Assembly: GCF_041320665.1 (NCBI RefSeq)
Contig: NZ_CP166730.1
Coordinates: 4,774,001-4,838,000 of the forward strand
DNA: 64,000 nucleotides
Direction of reading: 5' to 3'
DNA from: Comamonas sp. GB3 AK4-5
GTDB lineage: Bacteria; Pseudomonadota; Gammaproteobacteria; Burkholderiales; Burkholderiaceae_C
Shown: piece by piece, positions 25,500-36,249 of the stretch
Position numbering within the stretch: the first letter of the stretch is position 1
Layout of the letters: each line of letters starts with the position of its first letter
Position numbers and translations under genes: made by a program
The notes under the pieces: generated by a model
Told to the model about the DNA's origin: nothing
Database searches by the model: none
The model's input: the letters and a program-made list of their open reading frames with translations, nothing else

Positions 25500-26951
25500 C
25501 TATTCCGCCGCCTGCGCCGGAAAGCGCACGGTAAAGCGTGCACCCGGCATGGGCAGACCGGGGCGGGCATCTTCCAGCGCCACCTGGGCGCCATGCTGGC
25601 GAGCGATTTCCAGCACGATGGGCAGGCCCAGGCCGGAGCCGTCGGCCTCGGTGCCCAGCGCGCGGTAAAAGGGCTGGAAGACCAGGTCGCGCTCGCTCTC
25701 GGGCACGCCGGGGCCGGTGTCTTCCACCTGCAGCAGCATCTGGCGCGACAAGGTATCGGCCAGCACGCGCACCGTCACCACGCCGGCCTGCTCGGGGTCA
25801 GAGGGGGTGTAGTTGATGGCGTTGTCCACCAGGTTGCGCACCAGCTCCTGCAGCAGCGTGACATTGCCCCAGACCTGCAGCGGCGCGCTGCCGGGCAAAA
25901 GGCCGTCATAGCCCAGGTCGATGCGCTTGTCCATGGCGCGCGGCAGGCAGTCCTGCACCACGTCGATCACCAGCGTCGCCAGATCGCAGGGCGTGCGCGC
26001 CAGCGCCGTGCCGGCGCCTTCGGCCCGCGCCAGCGCCAGCAGCTGGTTGACGGTGTGGGTGGCGCGTATGGAGCTGCGCCCTATCTGCTGCAGCGAGCGC
26101 TTGAGCTCTTCGGTGCTGGTGCCCGGGCGCTGGGCCAGATCGGCCTGCATGCGCAGGCCTGCCAGCGGGGTCTTGAGCTGGTGGGCCGCATCGGCCAGAA
26201 AGCGCTTTTGCGTGGCAATGGAGTCGTTCAAGCGCCGCAGCAAGTCGTTCACCGCGTCCACCAGCGGCGCCACTTCCATGGGCACGGCCTTGTGGTTCAG
26301 CGGTGAAAGATCGTCGGGCTTGCGCGCGCGGATGCGCTCTTCCAGCCGGTGCAGCGGCTTGATGCCACGCGCCAGCGCCAGCCACACCAGCAGCACCGAA
26401 AGCGGCAATATGACGAACTGCGGCAGCATCACGCCCTTGATGATTTCCGCCGCCAGCACGCTGCGCTTTTCACGGGTTTCGGCCACCTGCACCAGGGCCA
26501 GCACCTCGCGGTCCAGCGGCACGCGCACCCACAGGGCTGCCACGCGGATGGGCACACCGCGCAGCTCGTCGTCACGCAGCTGCACCTGACCTATGGGAGG
26601 GTCGTCGCGCACATCGCGCTCGGGCGGCATGGGCATGTCGCGCTCCCCTGCCAGCTGCTCGCTGCCGGCACCCAGAATCTGGTAGTACACCATGTCCGAG
26701 TCGTCGGCCCGCAGCAGCTCACTGGCCGGGCGCGGCAGGTAGAACTGCACCTCGCCGTTTTCCACCACCAGCAGCTGGGCCAGGGCCTGGGCGTTGTATT
26801 CCAGCGCACGGTCAAAAGGCTTGTTGGCCAGCTCCTGGGCCACCAGCCAGGTCAGCGCCAGCGACACCGGCCACAGCAGCAGCAGGGGCGTGAGCATCCA
26901 GTCGAGAATCTCGCCAAAAAGAGACCGCTGCTCGCGCTGAAAAATATTCAT
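25500..26951 (-). CDS. tctE: Sensor histidine kinase, TctE/QseC-like
   Basis: 483 residues in the inner membrane. Two membrane helices (about 19-41 and 170-192) flank a periplasmic domain of the 2CSK_N type. A short HAMP-like region, the H-box FLADAAHQLKTPLAGLR, the N-box LVRNLVDNAINYTPS and G-boxes DTGPGVPE and GSGLGLPIV follow. TctE-type kinases sense tricarboxylates and control tctCBA. It lies 166 bp downstream of the cognate regulator gene. The pairing with the nearby Bug receptor is inferred. The symbol is by family. Confidence 0.88.
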   Translation of the reverse strand: MNIFQREQRSLFGEILDWMLTPLLLLWPVSLALTWLVAQELANKPFDRALEYNAQALAQLLVVENGEVQFYLPRPASELLRADDSDMVYYQILGAGSEQLAGERDMPMPPERDVRDDPPIGQVQLRDDELRGVPIRVAALWVRVPLDREVLALVQVAETREKRSVLAAEIIKGVMLPQFVILPLSVLLVWLALARGIKPLHRLEERIRARKPDDLSPLNHKAVPMEVAPLVDAVNDLLRRLNDSIATQKRFLADAAHQLKTPLAGLRMQADLAQRPGTSTEELKRSLQQIGRSSIRATHTVNQLLALARAEGAGTALARTPCDLATLVIDVVQDCLPRAMDKRIDLGYDGLLPGSAPLQVWGNVTLLQELVRNLVDNAINYTPSDPEQAGVVTVRVLADTLSRQMLLQVEDTGPGVPESERDLVFQPFYRALGTEADGSGLGLPIVLEIARQHGAQVALEDARPGLPMPGARFTVRFPAQAAE

Positions 26952-27117
26952 GCAGTGTGTGTCAGGAATGCCATGCCGGACTGTGGGACACAGGCCCCGA
27001 TCTGGACTGCAGTCTAGGTGTTTGCATTCGATGGAATCACGAGGCGGTGGGCTGCAGACCGTGCCGCAGCACGGCAAGCCGACCCCACAAAGTTAGGCGC
27101 TCGAAGACAACACCGTA

Positions 27118-27792
27118 TCAGTGGTGGATTTTTTCCAGGCAGTAGCCCAGGCCACGCACGGTGGCGATGCGAACGGGACCGCGCTCGATCTTTTTGCGCA
27201 GGCGGTGGATGTAGACCTCGATGGCGTTGTTGCTCACCTCTTCGCCCCACTCGCACAGGCGCTCCACCAACTGGTCCTTGCTGACCAGGCGGCCCGCGCG
27301 CTGCAACAGCACTTCCAGCAGGCCCAGCTCGCGGGCAGACAGCTCCACCATCTTGCCGTCTATGGTGGCCACACGCCCGGCCTGGTCATAGACCAGGGGG
27401 CCGTGCTTGATGGTGCTGCTGGTGCCGCCCATGCCGCGCCGCGTCAACGCGCGCACCCGCGCTTCGAGCTCCTGCAGCGAAAACGGTTTGGCCATGTAAT
27501 CGTCCGCACCGAAGTCCAGGCCCTGGACACGCTCTTCCACACTGTCAGCGGCAGTGAGGATCAGCACCGGCAACGCATCGCCACGGCTGCGCATCTTCTT
27601 CAGGACTTCCAACCCATGCATCTTGGGCAGGCCAAGATCCAGGATCAGCAGATCGAACTGGTCATTGGCCAGCAGGGCGGCATCGGCTTCGGTGCCGCTG
27701 GCCACATGGTCCACCACGGCCCCTGCGCCGCGCAGGCTGCGCAGCAGTCCATCGGCCAGCACCTGGTCGTCTTCGGCGATGAGGATGCGCAT
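27118..27792 (-). CDS. tctD: OmpR-family response regulator, TctD/QseB-like
   Basis: 224 residues. The receiver domain has the acidic pair in AEDDQVL, phospho-acceptor Asp52 (LLILDLGLP) and Lys in DDYMAKPF. The winged-helix DNA-binding domain has LSARELGLLEVLL and NNAIEVYIHRLRKKI and ends VRGLGYCLEKIHH. Upstream of and on the same strand as the kinase gene, it forms a two-component system. Specific targets are not visible. Confidence 0.93.
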   Translation of the reverse strand: MRILIAEDDQVLADGLLRSLRGAGAVVDHVASGTEADAALLANDQFDLLILDLGLPKMHGLEVLKKMRSRGDALPVLILTAADSVEERVQGLDFGADDYMAKPFSLQELEARVRALTRRGMGGTSSTIKHGPLVYDQAGRVATIDGKMVELSARELGLLEVLLQRAGRLVSKDQLVERLCEWGEEVSNNAIEVYIHRLRKKIERGPVRIATVRGLGYCLEKIHH

Positions 27793-27987
27793 GGGAAATC
27801 TCCTGGGTTCGCCGCGGTCGGGCCACGGTCATTTATATGTGGTGCTGCCAGGGCGCCCCTGCTACCGCCGGCCAGCCGTCGTATTTTAGAAGCCGTCCAT
27901 CCCGGCCACCAGCGGACTTTCCCCGGGGAAATGACAGCCACCCCGAATCTTGACCTGCAGCAAGCCTCCAGGGCGCACAGGCCAGGC

Positions 27988-28491
27988 TCAGGCCAGGGTG
28001 CCGCTGTCGCTGGCGTAGGCCTCCAGGCCAATCTTCACCACCGTGGCCACCTCCTCGCCCACGGCCTCCACAAACTCGGCCTCGGCCTGGGCCACCGCGT
28101 CGTGAAAGGCCTGCAGCCAGGCCAGGCCGGTGGCGGTAAAGCGCACACGCCGGGCCCTGGCATCCAGCGGGTCCACCTCGCGCGTGACCAGGCCCCAGGC
28201 CTCGCACTGGCCCACCAGGTCGGCCATGGACTGCTTGGCTATCCCGGCCTTGTCCGCCAGGTCGGTGATGCGGTCGCCCACCAGCGACAAATGCCGCGTG
28301 ATGTGGATATGGGCAGCGCTCACCTGGTCGCGTGCCGCCAGGTTGGACAGGGCCAGCGGCACCTCCACCGCACGCGCCATCAGCTGCAGCACACGGGCAT
28401 CGAAACGGCGCATGGCATGGCCCAGCAGGCGGCCCAGATGGGTCTGGCGCCAGGCATCAGCAGGGGGAATAGCGGGTTGCAGCTCGGTCAT
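27988..28491 (-). CDS. MarR-family transcriptional regulator
   Basis: 167 residues. The winged helix-turn-helix core is HITRHLSLVGDRITDLADKAGIAKQSMADLVGQCEAWGLV followed by the wing VDPLDARARRVRFTATG, the typical MarR arrangement. It likely binds a short palindrome as a dimer and responds to a small ligand or oxidant; target unknown. The ATG at 28491 is preferred over a TTG at 28518. It is divergent from recA, 149 bp away. Confidence 0.88.
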   Translation of the reverse strand: MTELQPAIPPADAWRQTHLGRLLGHAMRRFDARVLQLMARAVEVPLALSNLAARDQVSAAHIHITRHLSLVGDRITDLADKAGIAKQSMADLVGQCEAWGLVTREVDPLDARARRVRFTATGLAWLQAFHDAVAQAEAEFVEAVGEEVATVVKIGLEAYASDSGTLA

Positions 28492-28564
28492 GGCGACATG
28501 GTAGCAATAGACAGGCAAACTGACTAAATATTGTTAGATTTCATTTTTACTCTCGCCTAAACTA

Positions 28565-28580
28565 CTGTTCAAGCATCCAG
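28565..28580. promoter_or_regulatory. Degenerate LexA (SOS) box before recA
   Basis: CTGT-N8-CCAG inside TACTGTTCAAGCATCCAG. The left half is perfect and the right half has one mismatch to ACAG. It lies 60 bp before the recA start, where an SOS operator is expected. Confidence 0.55.
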
Positions 28581-28640
28581 CCTGGTAAAGATTCCAGTGG
28601 CTGCACCTTCTACCCCAACCACCTCTTCCAGGAGCGCACC

Positions 28641-29765
<1,125 letters not shown>

Positions 29766-29771
29766 GAAAAC

Positions 29772-29893
29772 ACCCCCTGAGGCGCTGTGCGCCTTCCCCC
29801 CTCTCTCGCTACGCGGAAGGGGGACGGCACCAGCGCTTACCGGGGAGACAAGGCGGCCCTTGCGCGGTACCCTGACATGGGCCGCGCCGGTTG
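29772..29893. repeat. Copy of the stop-codon-associated dispersed repeat (recA-recX gap)
   Basis: Begins ACCCCCTGAGGCGCTGTGCG, contains GGACGGCACCAGCGC and GACAAGGCGGCCCTTGCGCG, and ends GGGCCGCGCCGGTT. Its core is nearly identical to the copy at 21502. It occupies most of the gap between recA and recX. Confidence 0.75.
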
Positions 29894-29955
29894 AAGACTG
29901 CTCCCTGCTGGCGCGGAAAATCGCTTCGATCCCGCCGTAAAAGTTAGCCATCTTC

Positions 29956-29980
29956 GCGCAGGGGTTCCTGCGCTTTTTTT
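29956..29980 (+). terminator. Intrinsic terminator between recA and recX
   Basis: GCGCAGG (29956-29962), loop GGTT, CCTGCGC (29967-29973), then seven T. It ends 20 bp before the recX start, so recX should be expressed mainly by read-through, as known for E. coli recA-recX. Confidence 0.92.
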
Positions 29981-29999
29981 GTTTGTGGAGCATCACGGC

Positions 30000-30458
30000 A
30001 TGGGCTTTGCCAAACTGTCCCTCACCGGCCGCGCGCTGCGGCTGTTGGCCCAGCGCGAGCATTCACGGCTGGAGCTGGAACGCAAGCTGGCGGCCCATGT
30101 GGAAGAAGGCGAAGACCTGGCCACCGTGCTGGACGCGCTGGAGGCCAAGAACTTCATCAGCCCCGAGCGGATGGCCCAGTCCGTGGTCTACACCCGCAGC
30201 AAAAAGCTGGGCACGGCCCGTGTGGTGCAGGAGCTGCGCAGCAAAGGGCTGGACGACGATATCGTGCGGGCCGCCGCCGAACAGCTGCGCGCCACCGAAC
30301 ACGCCCGCGCCCATGCCGTGTGGCTGCAAAAATTCGGCAGCCCACCCACCACGCCGCAAGAGCGCATGAAGCAAATGCGCTTTCTGGCCAGCCGTGGCTT
30401 TGGCGGTGACGTGGTGCGCCGCGTGCTGCAAGGCCGCGAGGACGAGGACTTCGGCTGA
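30000..30458 (+). CDS. recX: Regulatory protein RecX
   Basis: 152 residues, modulator of RecA that limits filament extension. Three-helix repeats are visible: RALRLLAQREHSRLELERKL, then FISPERMAQSVVYTRSKKLGTARVVQELRSKGL, then FLASRGFGGDVVRRVL. The ATG at 30000 has GGAG nine bases upstream; the longer frame would begin inside the T-run of the terminator. Located directly downstream of recA, as is usual. Confidence 0.93.
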   Translation: MGFAKLSLTGRALRLLAQREHSRLELERKLAAHVEEGEDLATVLDALEAKNFISPERMAQSVVYTRSKKLGTARVVQELRSKGLDDDIVRAAAEQLRATEHARAHAVWLQKFGSPPTTPQERMKQMRFLASRGFGGDVVRRVLQGREDEDFG

Positions 30459-30765
30459 AGCCCTGCCTGCGGCAGCAAGCTGCCAATCTGCAGCGTGGAT
30501 GAAACACACCCGAGACACTACCAATGCACGCCCCCTGTGCTTTGGATACGCTGCCCCTGGCTGCTATCAGGCAGGCACGCAGCAAAATTCATAGCTTTCA
30601 ACGCTTGATGCACAAGCCACACAGGCTGTTTTTGCTGTGAGACCCGCGCAATGCGCAGCCCTTCGGCCCAATGGGCTTGGCGGTCCAAAGGTGCTTGCAC
30701 CACAGTGCAACTGCCTTTTGGCACGCATGGATCCCGTGGTCCCCACCACCGCAAAGGAGACAGAT
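30459..30765. other. Intergenic region with a dispersed small repeat
   Basis: 307 bp between recX and the first binding protein. Bases 30586-30640 (CATAGCTTTCAACGCTTGATG and ACAGGCTGTTTTT) resemble 34093-34140 and belong to the small repeat family. A Shine-Dalgarno AAAGGAGA at 30753-30760 serves the next gene. No gene is seen. Confidence 0.5.
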
Positions 30766-31608
30766 ATGCCCCTGCACATGCTCCACTCCAAGCCGGCCCG
30801 CCACAAACGGCCGGCATTGCCCTCCTTCCTCGCGCTGCTGGCCTGCAGCCTTGCCTTGCTGGGCATCGGCACGGCACAGGCCGATCAGCTCGACAGCATC
30901 ATGACCGCCAAAAAGCTGCGCGTGGCCATTGACCTGGCCGTGCCACCCTATGGCATGAAGAACAGCCAGCAACAGCCCACGGGCTCGGACATGGAAACCG
31001 CCCAGTTGCTGGCCAAGGACCTGGGCCTGGCGCTGGAGATCGTGCCCACCAACGGCGCCAGCCGGATTGCGCTGCTGCTGGGCAACAAGGCCGACGTCGT
31101 GATCTCCAGCCTCTCCATCACCCCCGAACGGGAGCGGATCATTGATTTTTCCCGGCCCTATGCCGGCATCTTGTCGGTCGTGGGCGCGCCCAAAAGCCTG
31201 GTGGTCAAAAAGGCCGCCGACCTGGAAGGCAAGACCATCGCCACGGCGCGCGGCACCACCAATGACCAGGAGCTCAGCAAGATCGCGCCCCAGAGTGCGA
31301 CCGTAGTGCGCTTTGACGATGATGCCGGCAGCCTCGCGGCCGTGGTCAGTGGCCAGGCCCAGGTGTTTGCCACCGCACCCTCTTTGCTCAAGGCCGTGAA
31401 CGACGCCAACCCGGCCCGGCAGATGGAAGTCAAGCTGGTCATGAAGGTCAACCCCCTGGCCATAGGCATGCGCAAAGGCGAGACCCGGCTCAAGGCCAAG
31501 GTCGACACCTGGATAGGGAGCCAGCTCAAAAACGGCCAGCTCAACACCATCTACAAAAAGTTCCACGGCACCGACCTGCCCGAGCTGATCCTGCACGCCG
31601 GGGGCTGA
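30766..31608 (+). CDS. Polar amino acid-type ABC transporter substrate-binding protein (paralog 1)
   Basis: 280 residues with a signal peptide ending at AQA-DQLDS. The mature part follows the SBP_bac_3 fold: KLRVAIDLAVPPYGM at the start, ISSLSITPERERIIDFSRPY in the hinge region and the final KFHGTDLPEL. It closely resembles the protein at 36250, about three residues in four by eye, yet lies apart from the permeases. SBP_bac_3 proteins usually bind amino acids. The gene context here suggests a sugar acid or related carboxylate. AAAGGAGA precedes the ATG. Confidence 0.92.
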   Translation: MPLHMLHSKPARHKRPALPSFLALLACSLALLGIGTAQADQLDSIMTAKKLRVAIDLAVPPYGMKNSQQQPTGSDMETAQLLAKDLGLALEIVPTNGASRIALLLGNKADVVISSLSITPERERIIDFSRPYAGILSVVGAPKSLVVKKAADLEGKTIATARGTTNDQELSKIAPQSATVVRFDDDAGSLAAVVSGQAQVFATAPSLLKAVNDANPARQMEVKLVMKVNPLAIGMRKGETRLKAKVDTWIGSQLKNGQLNTIYKKFHGTDLPELILHAGG

Positions 31609-31858
31609 CACCCCGTCTGCGCCGCCCCGGCGCTGGCCCACGGATTACTGCCCCTGAGATCGCGAACACATTCTGAGAGCTTGTTGACGATCTCCTCGCG
31701 GCGGGCACCGCAGGCTGTGCTGCAGCACAGCAAGGCAACCACGTTGACGACCTGCACCCACCCTCGCGCCTGGTGAGCCTCCGCCGTGCTCCGGCATGGC
31801 TGCGCGCCTACGCCCATCTGCCGCCACCCCACCCGGCGGGCCGGCACAGGCCCCGCAG

Positions 31859-31897
31859 CCCAGGAGCCCAGGAGCCCAGGAGCCCAGGAGCCCAGGA
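31859..31897. repeat. Tandem repeat (CCCAGGAG), 4.9 copies
   Basis: Four perfect and one nearly complete copies of the 8-bp unit CCCAGGAG lie head to tail in the intergenic region. A unit of this kind can change copy number by slippage. Confidence 0.9.
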
Positions 31898-32028
31898 CCA
31901 TAGTCTCCCCCGCGATGAAGCAACAGCGGACCCACAGCAGCCGCATCAAGGCTTGTCCCCAACACAGTCCTACGGGCCGGGAACGGCCTGAAAGCGCCCA
32001 CTACACGGCCTTGCCCATGCTTCAATTT

Positions 32029-32098
32029 CTTAGGTAAAAATTTTTTACAATCTGAAGACAGAAGAGGAATCAACCAAAGAAGCTGCTTTTTACCTTAG
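32029..32098. promoter_or_regulatory. Nested inverted repeats in AT-rich promoter region
   Basis: CTTAGGTAAAAA (32029-32040) is repeated in inverted form as TTTTTACCTTAG (32087-32098), 11 of 12 matching. The left arm also forms the perfect 15-bp palindrome GTAAAAATTTTTTAC at 32034-32048. Paired sites 58 bp apart could bind a regulator and loop; the IclR regulator at the end of the cluster is a candidate. Role inferred. Confidence 0.55.
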
Positions 32099-32153
32099 TG
32101 AAAACGCTTAAATACATGCTCTACCTCTGGACTTCTGGTGTGATGGGTCTAGT

Positions 32154-32981
<828 letters not shown>

Positions 32982-32986
32982 GACGA

Positions 32987-33065
32987 GCACCCTCCTAGTC
33001 GCTTCGCGCCTTCTCCCTCAATGGGGCGACAGCCTCGCGGCGGGGTGAGGGGCTAGTGCCAACCT
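32987..33065. repeat. Degenerate copy of the dispersed repeat
   Basis: CACCCTCCTAGTCGCTTCGCGCC, then CCTCGCGGCGGGGTG and AGTGCCAACCT. It matches the family layout (polypyrimidine stretch, GC hairpins, GCCA end) but is short and diverged. Confidence 0.4.
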
Positions 33066-33087
33066 AGAAACAAACAAGGAGACAAAC

Positions 33088-33939
33088 ATGAAATTGGTTC
33101 GCTATGGACATATCGGCCAGGAAAAACCCGGTCTGATCGACACCCAGGGACAGCTGCGCGACCTCTCGGCTCATGTGGCCGATATCAACGGCACAACCCT
33201 GGCACCCGGGGCCTTGCAGCAACTGGCTGCTTTGGATGCCGCCAGTCTGCCCCTGGTCAGCCAGCCCCAGCGCTACGGCGCCCCCGTAGCCCAGGTGGGC
33301 AAGATTGTGTGCGTAGGTCTCAACTACGCCGACCATGCGGCCGAAACCGGGGCCCCGATTCCGGCAGAGCCGATTCTGTTTTTAAAACCCAGCTCCTCCA
33401 TCGTGGGCCCCTATGACGAGGTGGTGATTCCGCGTGGCTCGGTCAAAACCGACTGGGAGGTCGAGCTGGGCGTGGTCATCGGCACAAAGGCCTCTTATGT
33501 GAGCGAGGAAGAAGCGCTGGACTATGTGGCCGGCTACACCGTGATCAACGATGTCTCGGAGCGCGAATACCAGTTGGAACGCGGCGGCCAGTGGGACAAG
33601 GGCAAGGGCTGCGACAGCTTCTCGCCCATAGGCCCCTGGATGGTGACCCGCGACGAGGTGGCCAACCCACAGGCGCTCAAACTGTGGCTGGAGGTCAACG
33701 GCAAGCGCTTTCAGGACGGCAGCACCCAGACCATGATTTTTTCGGTGCCCAAACTGGTCAGCTACATCAGCGAGTTCATGTCGCTGCTGCCCGGCGACAT
33801 CATCAGCACGGGCACACCACCCGGAGTGGGCCTGGGCCAAAGACCTCCGGTGTACCTCCGACCTGGCGACCACATGCGCCTGGGCATAGAAGGCCTGGGC
33901 GAACAGCGCCAAACCACCAGGGCATGGCGCGCCCTCTGA
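33088..33939 (+). CDS. Fumarylacetoacetate hydrolase-family enzyme, 2,4-diketo-3-deoxy acid hydrolase-like
   Basis: 283 residues. An N-terminal cap precedes the FAH fold: VGKIVCVGLNYADHAAE, the metal ligands in DWEVELGVVIG (Glu...Glu) and DVSERE, and STGTPPGVGLG near the end. Family members cleave or decarboxylate 2,4-dioxo acids with a divalent metal. Next to the SDR, it best fits hydrolysis of a 2,4-diketo-3-deoxy sugar acid to pyruvate and a hydroxy acid. AAGGAG precedes the ATG. Confidence 0.9.
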   Translation: MKLVRYGHIGQEKPGLIDTQGQLRDLSAHVADINGTTLAPGALQQLAALDAASLPLVSQPQRYGAPVAQVGKIVCVGLNYADHAAETGAPIPAEPILFLKPSSSIVGPYDEVVIPRGSVKTDWEVELGVVIGTKASYVSEEEALDYVAGYTVINDVSEREYQLERGGQWDKGKGCDSFSPIGPWMVTRDEVANPQALKLWLEVNGKRFQDGSTQTMIFSVPKLVSYISEFMSLLPGDIISTGTPPGVGLGQRPPVYLRPGDHMRLGIEGLGEQRQTTRAWRAL

Positions 33940-34042
33940 GTGTCTTTGTGACTTTGCCGCTTCCCTCTCTCTGCGGGAGGAGGACGCGGCCTCAGCAGGA
34001 CGGCCCTGGCTCGCTGCCTCTGATTCGGGCTCTGCCAGTTTG
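33932..34042. repeat. Degenerate copy of the dispersed repeat
   Basis: Begins CCCTCTGAG at the stop of the hydrolase gene, has CTTCCCTCTCTCTGCGGGAGG and ends CTCTGCCAGTTTGATG. The order of motifs follows the family, but identity is low. Confidence 0.4.
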
Positions 34043-34092
34043 ATGCGCCAAGAGCGGCACATAGCGCCATGGACCGCTGAGATATTCATCAA

Positions 34093-34140
34093 ATTCAGTA
34101 GCCATCAGCGCTTGCTACGCATAGGAGACAGGCTGTTTTT
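34093..34140. repeat. Copy of the dispersed AGCGCTTG-type small repeat
   Basis: AAATTCAGTAGCCATCAGCGCTTG followed by ACAGGCTGTTTTT, ending exactly at the permease ATG. The likely Shine-Dalgarno (AGGAGA, 34121-34126) lies within it. The same end sequence ACAGGCTGTTTTT occurs at 30622-30640. Confidence 0.5.
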
Positions 34141-34824
34141 ATGCAATACCAGTTCGATTTTTCTGCCGTTCTGGCTCAGTGGCCTTTGCTGCTGGAAGGC
34201 GCCTGGACCACGGTGCAGCTGTCATTTCTGGCCACATTGCTGGGCTTTGTGCTGGGCACGCTCTGCGCCATAGGCCGAGGCAGCAGCCTGCCCTGGCTGC
34301 GCCGCCTGGTGGGTCTCTACGTCGAAGCCATACGCAATACACCGCTGCTGATCCAGAGCTATTTCCTGATCTTCGGCATGTCCTCGGTCGGCATCACCCT
34401 GCCCATCATGGCCGGCGCCGTGCTGGCCTTGGTGATCAATATCGGCGCGTACAGCTGCGAGATCATCCGCGCAGGCATCGAGTCCATACACAAAGGCCAG
34501 CTTGAGGCGGCCGAGTGCCTGGGTCTGTCGCGCGCCCAAACCCTGTGGCATGTGGTGCTGCGCCCTGCCGTGGAACGCGTCTGGCCCGCACTGACCAGCC
34601 AGTTCGTGCTGCTGATGCTGGCCTCCAGCATCATGTCCTCGGTGGGCGCCGAGGAGCTGCTGGGCGTGGCCAATCGCATCCAGTCAGACACCTTCCGCAA
34701 CTTTGAGGTTTTTTTGGTGCTATGGGCCGTGTATTGGCTGCTGTCCTGTCTGATGCGCATGGGCTTTTGGTTGCTGGCCCAGTTGGTGTTCACGCGCCGG
34801 CGCAAGCTGGGAACGGCCTTGTGA
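34141..34824 (+). CDS. Polar amino acid-type ABC transporter permease 1
   Basis: 227 residues, about five membrane helices, HisM/GlnP family. The binding-protein-dependent transport signature (EAA loop) is [44 protein letters not shown] is typical of polar amino acid permeases. It is 10 bp upstream of the second permease, giving a heterodimeric channel. In the same run of genes as the hydrolase and dehydratase, so probably an importer for their substrate. Confidence 0.93.
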   Translation: MQYQFDFSAVLAQWPLLLEGAWTTVQLSFLATLLGFVLGTLCAIGRGSSLPWLRRLVGLYVEAIRNTPLLIQSYFLIFGMSSVGITLPIMAGAVLALVINIGAYSCEIIRAGIESIHKGQLEAAECLGLSRAQTLWHVVLRPAVERVWPALTSQFVLLMLASSIMSSVGAEELLGVANRIQSDTFRNFEVFLVLWAVYWLLSCLMRMGFWLLAQLVFTRRRKLGTAL

Positions 34825-34834
34825 AGGAGCAGCC

Positions 34835-35482
34835 ATGAGCCAAGAACAACTGCTTTTTTTGCTGCAGGGCGCCTGGGGTACGGTACAGCTCTCGCTGCTG
34901 ACCTTTGTGGTTGGTGGCCTCGCCGGCATGGCACTGGCCATGGCGCGCATCGCGCCGGCCAGGCCGCTGCGCTGGTGTGCCATCGCATGGATACAGCTGA
35001 TCCAGGGCACGCCGCTGCTGGTGCTCATGGGCCTGTGTTTTTATGGGCCCAGCATCGCGGGAATGGGATCGGTCCCAGCCCTGCTGGCAGCGGCCCTGGC
35101 CATGTCGATGTATTCCAGTGCATTTCTGGGCGAGATCTGGCGCGGGTGCATAGAGGCCGTGCACAAAAGCCAGTGGGAGGCCGCCGAATGCCTGGGCCTT
35201 TCACGCTGGCAGCGCATGCGCCTGGTCATCCTGCCCCAGGCCCTGCGCATGGCCACGCCTCCGACCGTGGGCTTTGCGGTGCAAATCGTCAAAAACACCT
35301 CGGTGGCTTCGCTGGTGATTGGCTTTGCCGAGCTTTCATACAACGCCAAGGTACTCAACAACTCCACCTTCCAGCCCTTTGTCTACTTTGGCAGTGCTGC
35401 CGTCCTGTACTTCGCCATCTGCTACCCGCTTTCGCGCTGGAGCATGGTTCTTGAAAGGAAACTCAATGCAAGCCGTAGTTGA
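34835..35482 (+). CDS. Polar amino acid-type ABC transporter permease 2
   Basis: 215 residues, five membrane helices, same family as the preceding permease. It shows [15 protein letters not shown] and the EAA loop [31 protein letters not shown]. Its 3' end overlaps the ATPase gene by 17 bp, which indicates translational coupling. The ATG follows AAGGAG. Confidence 0.93.
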   Translation: MSQEQLLFLLQGAWGTVQLSLLTFVVGGLAGMALAMARIAPARPLRWCAIAWIQLIQGTPLLVLMGLCFYGPSIAGMGSVPALLAAALAMSMYSSAFLGEIWRGCIEAVHKSQWEAAECLGLSRWQRMRLVILPQALRMATPPTVGFAVQIVKNTSVASLVIGFAELSYNAKVLNNSTFQPFVYFGSAAVLYFAICYPLSRWSMVLERKLNASRS

Positions 35483-36194
35483 ACTCGACGCCATCCACAA
35501 GCGCTTTGGCAACTTGCATGTGCTGCGCGGCGTCTCATTTTCCGTGGCCAAAGGCCAGGTGGTGGCCATTGTTGGCAAAAGCGGCTCGGGCAAGAGTACG
35601 GCCCTGCGCTGCATCAACCGGCTGGAAAGCGTGGACCAGGGCCGCATCCAGGTCTGCAACCATGGTGTACATGCACCGGATCTGGACCTGAGCGCCCTGC
35701 GCCGCGATGTGGGCATGGTGTTCCAGGGCTACAACCTGTTCCCCCATTTGACGGTGCTGCAAAACATCACGCTGGGGCTGACGGCGGTCAAGCACCAGGG
35801 CGCCCATGCAGCACGCGAACTGGCCCACGAGGTGTTGGCCAAAGTCGGTCTGGCCGACAAGGCCCATGCCTATCCCGAGCAGCTATCAGGCGGGCAACAG
35901 CAGCGCGTGGCCATTGCCCGCTCGCTGGCTATGCAGCCCCAGGTCATGCTGTTCGACGAGGTGACATCGGCCCTGGACCCGGAGCTCACGGGCGAGGTAC
36001 TCAAGGTCATAGAGCAGTTGGCCGCTCAGGGCATGACCATGATTTTGGTGACCCACGAAATGGCTTTTGCCCGCCATGTGGCCGACCAGGTGATCTTTAT
36101 GCACCAGGGCCAAGTTTGGGAGCAGGGCGCGGCCTGTGTGCTGAGTGCCCCTTCCACGCCTGAACTCCAACAGTTTGTAGGCAGCGGACTGTGA
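35466..36194 (+). CDS. Polar amino acid-type ABC transporter ATP-binding protein
   Basis: 242 residues. Walker A is GKSGSGKST, the Q-loop [13 protein letters not shown], the ABC signature LSGGQQQR, Walker [14 protein letters not shown], and the switch His is in LVTHEM. The ATG at 35466 lies inside the end of the second permease gene. It energises the importer formed by the two permeases and the adjacent binding proteins. Confidence 0.95.
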   Translation: MQAVVELDAIHKRFGNLHVLRGVSFSVAKGQVVAIVGKSGSGKSTALRCINRLESVDQGRIQVCNHGVHAPDLDLSALRRDVGMVFQGYNLFPHLTVLQNITLGLTAVKHQGAHAARELAHEVLAKVGLADKAHAYPEQLSGGQQQRVAIARSLAMQPQVMLFDEVTSALDPELTGEVLKVIEQLAAQGMTMILVTHEMAFARHVADQVIFMHQGQVWEQGAACVLSAPSTPELQQFVGSGL

Positions 36195-36249
36195 CCGCAG
36201 CCGCCGTGTGAGCAATCCCCATCACCACTACCACCACGAGGAGACCCAT

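Noticed and set aside
31551..31949. Minus-strand open frame of 132 codons with a segment like VVNVVALLCCSTACG
   Set aside because: Composition is Pro/Ala/Trp-rich and the frame crosses the 8-bp tandem repeat; no family is recognised and no Shine-Dalgarno is seen. Treated as intergenic.
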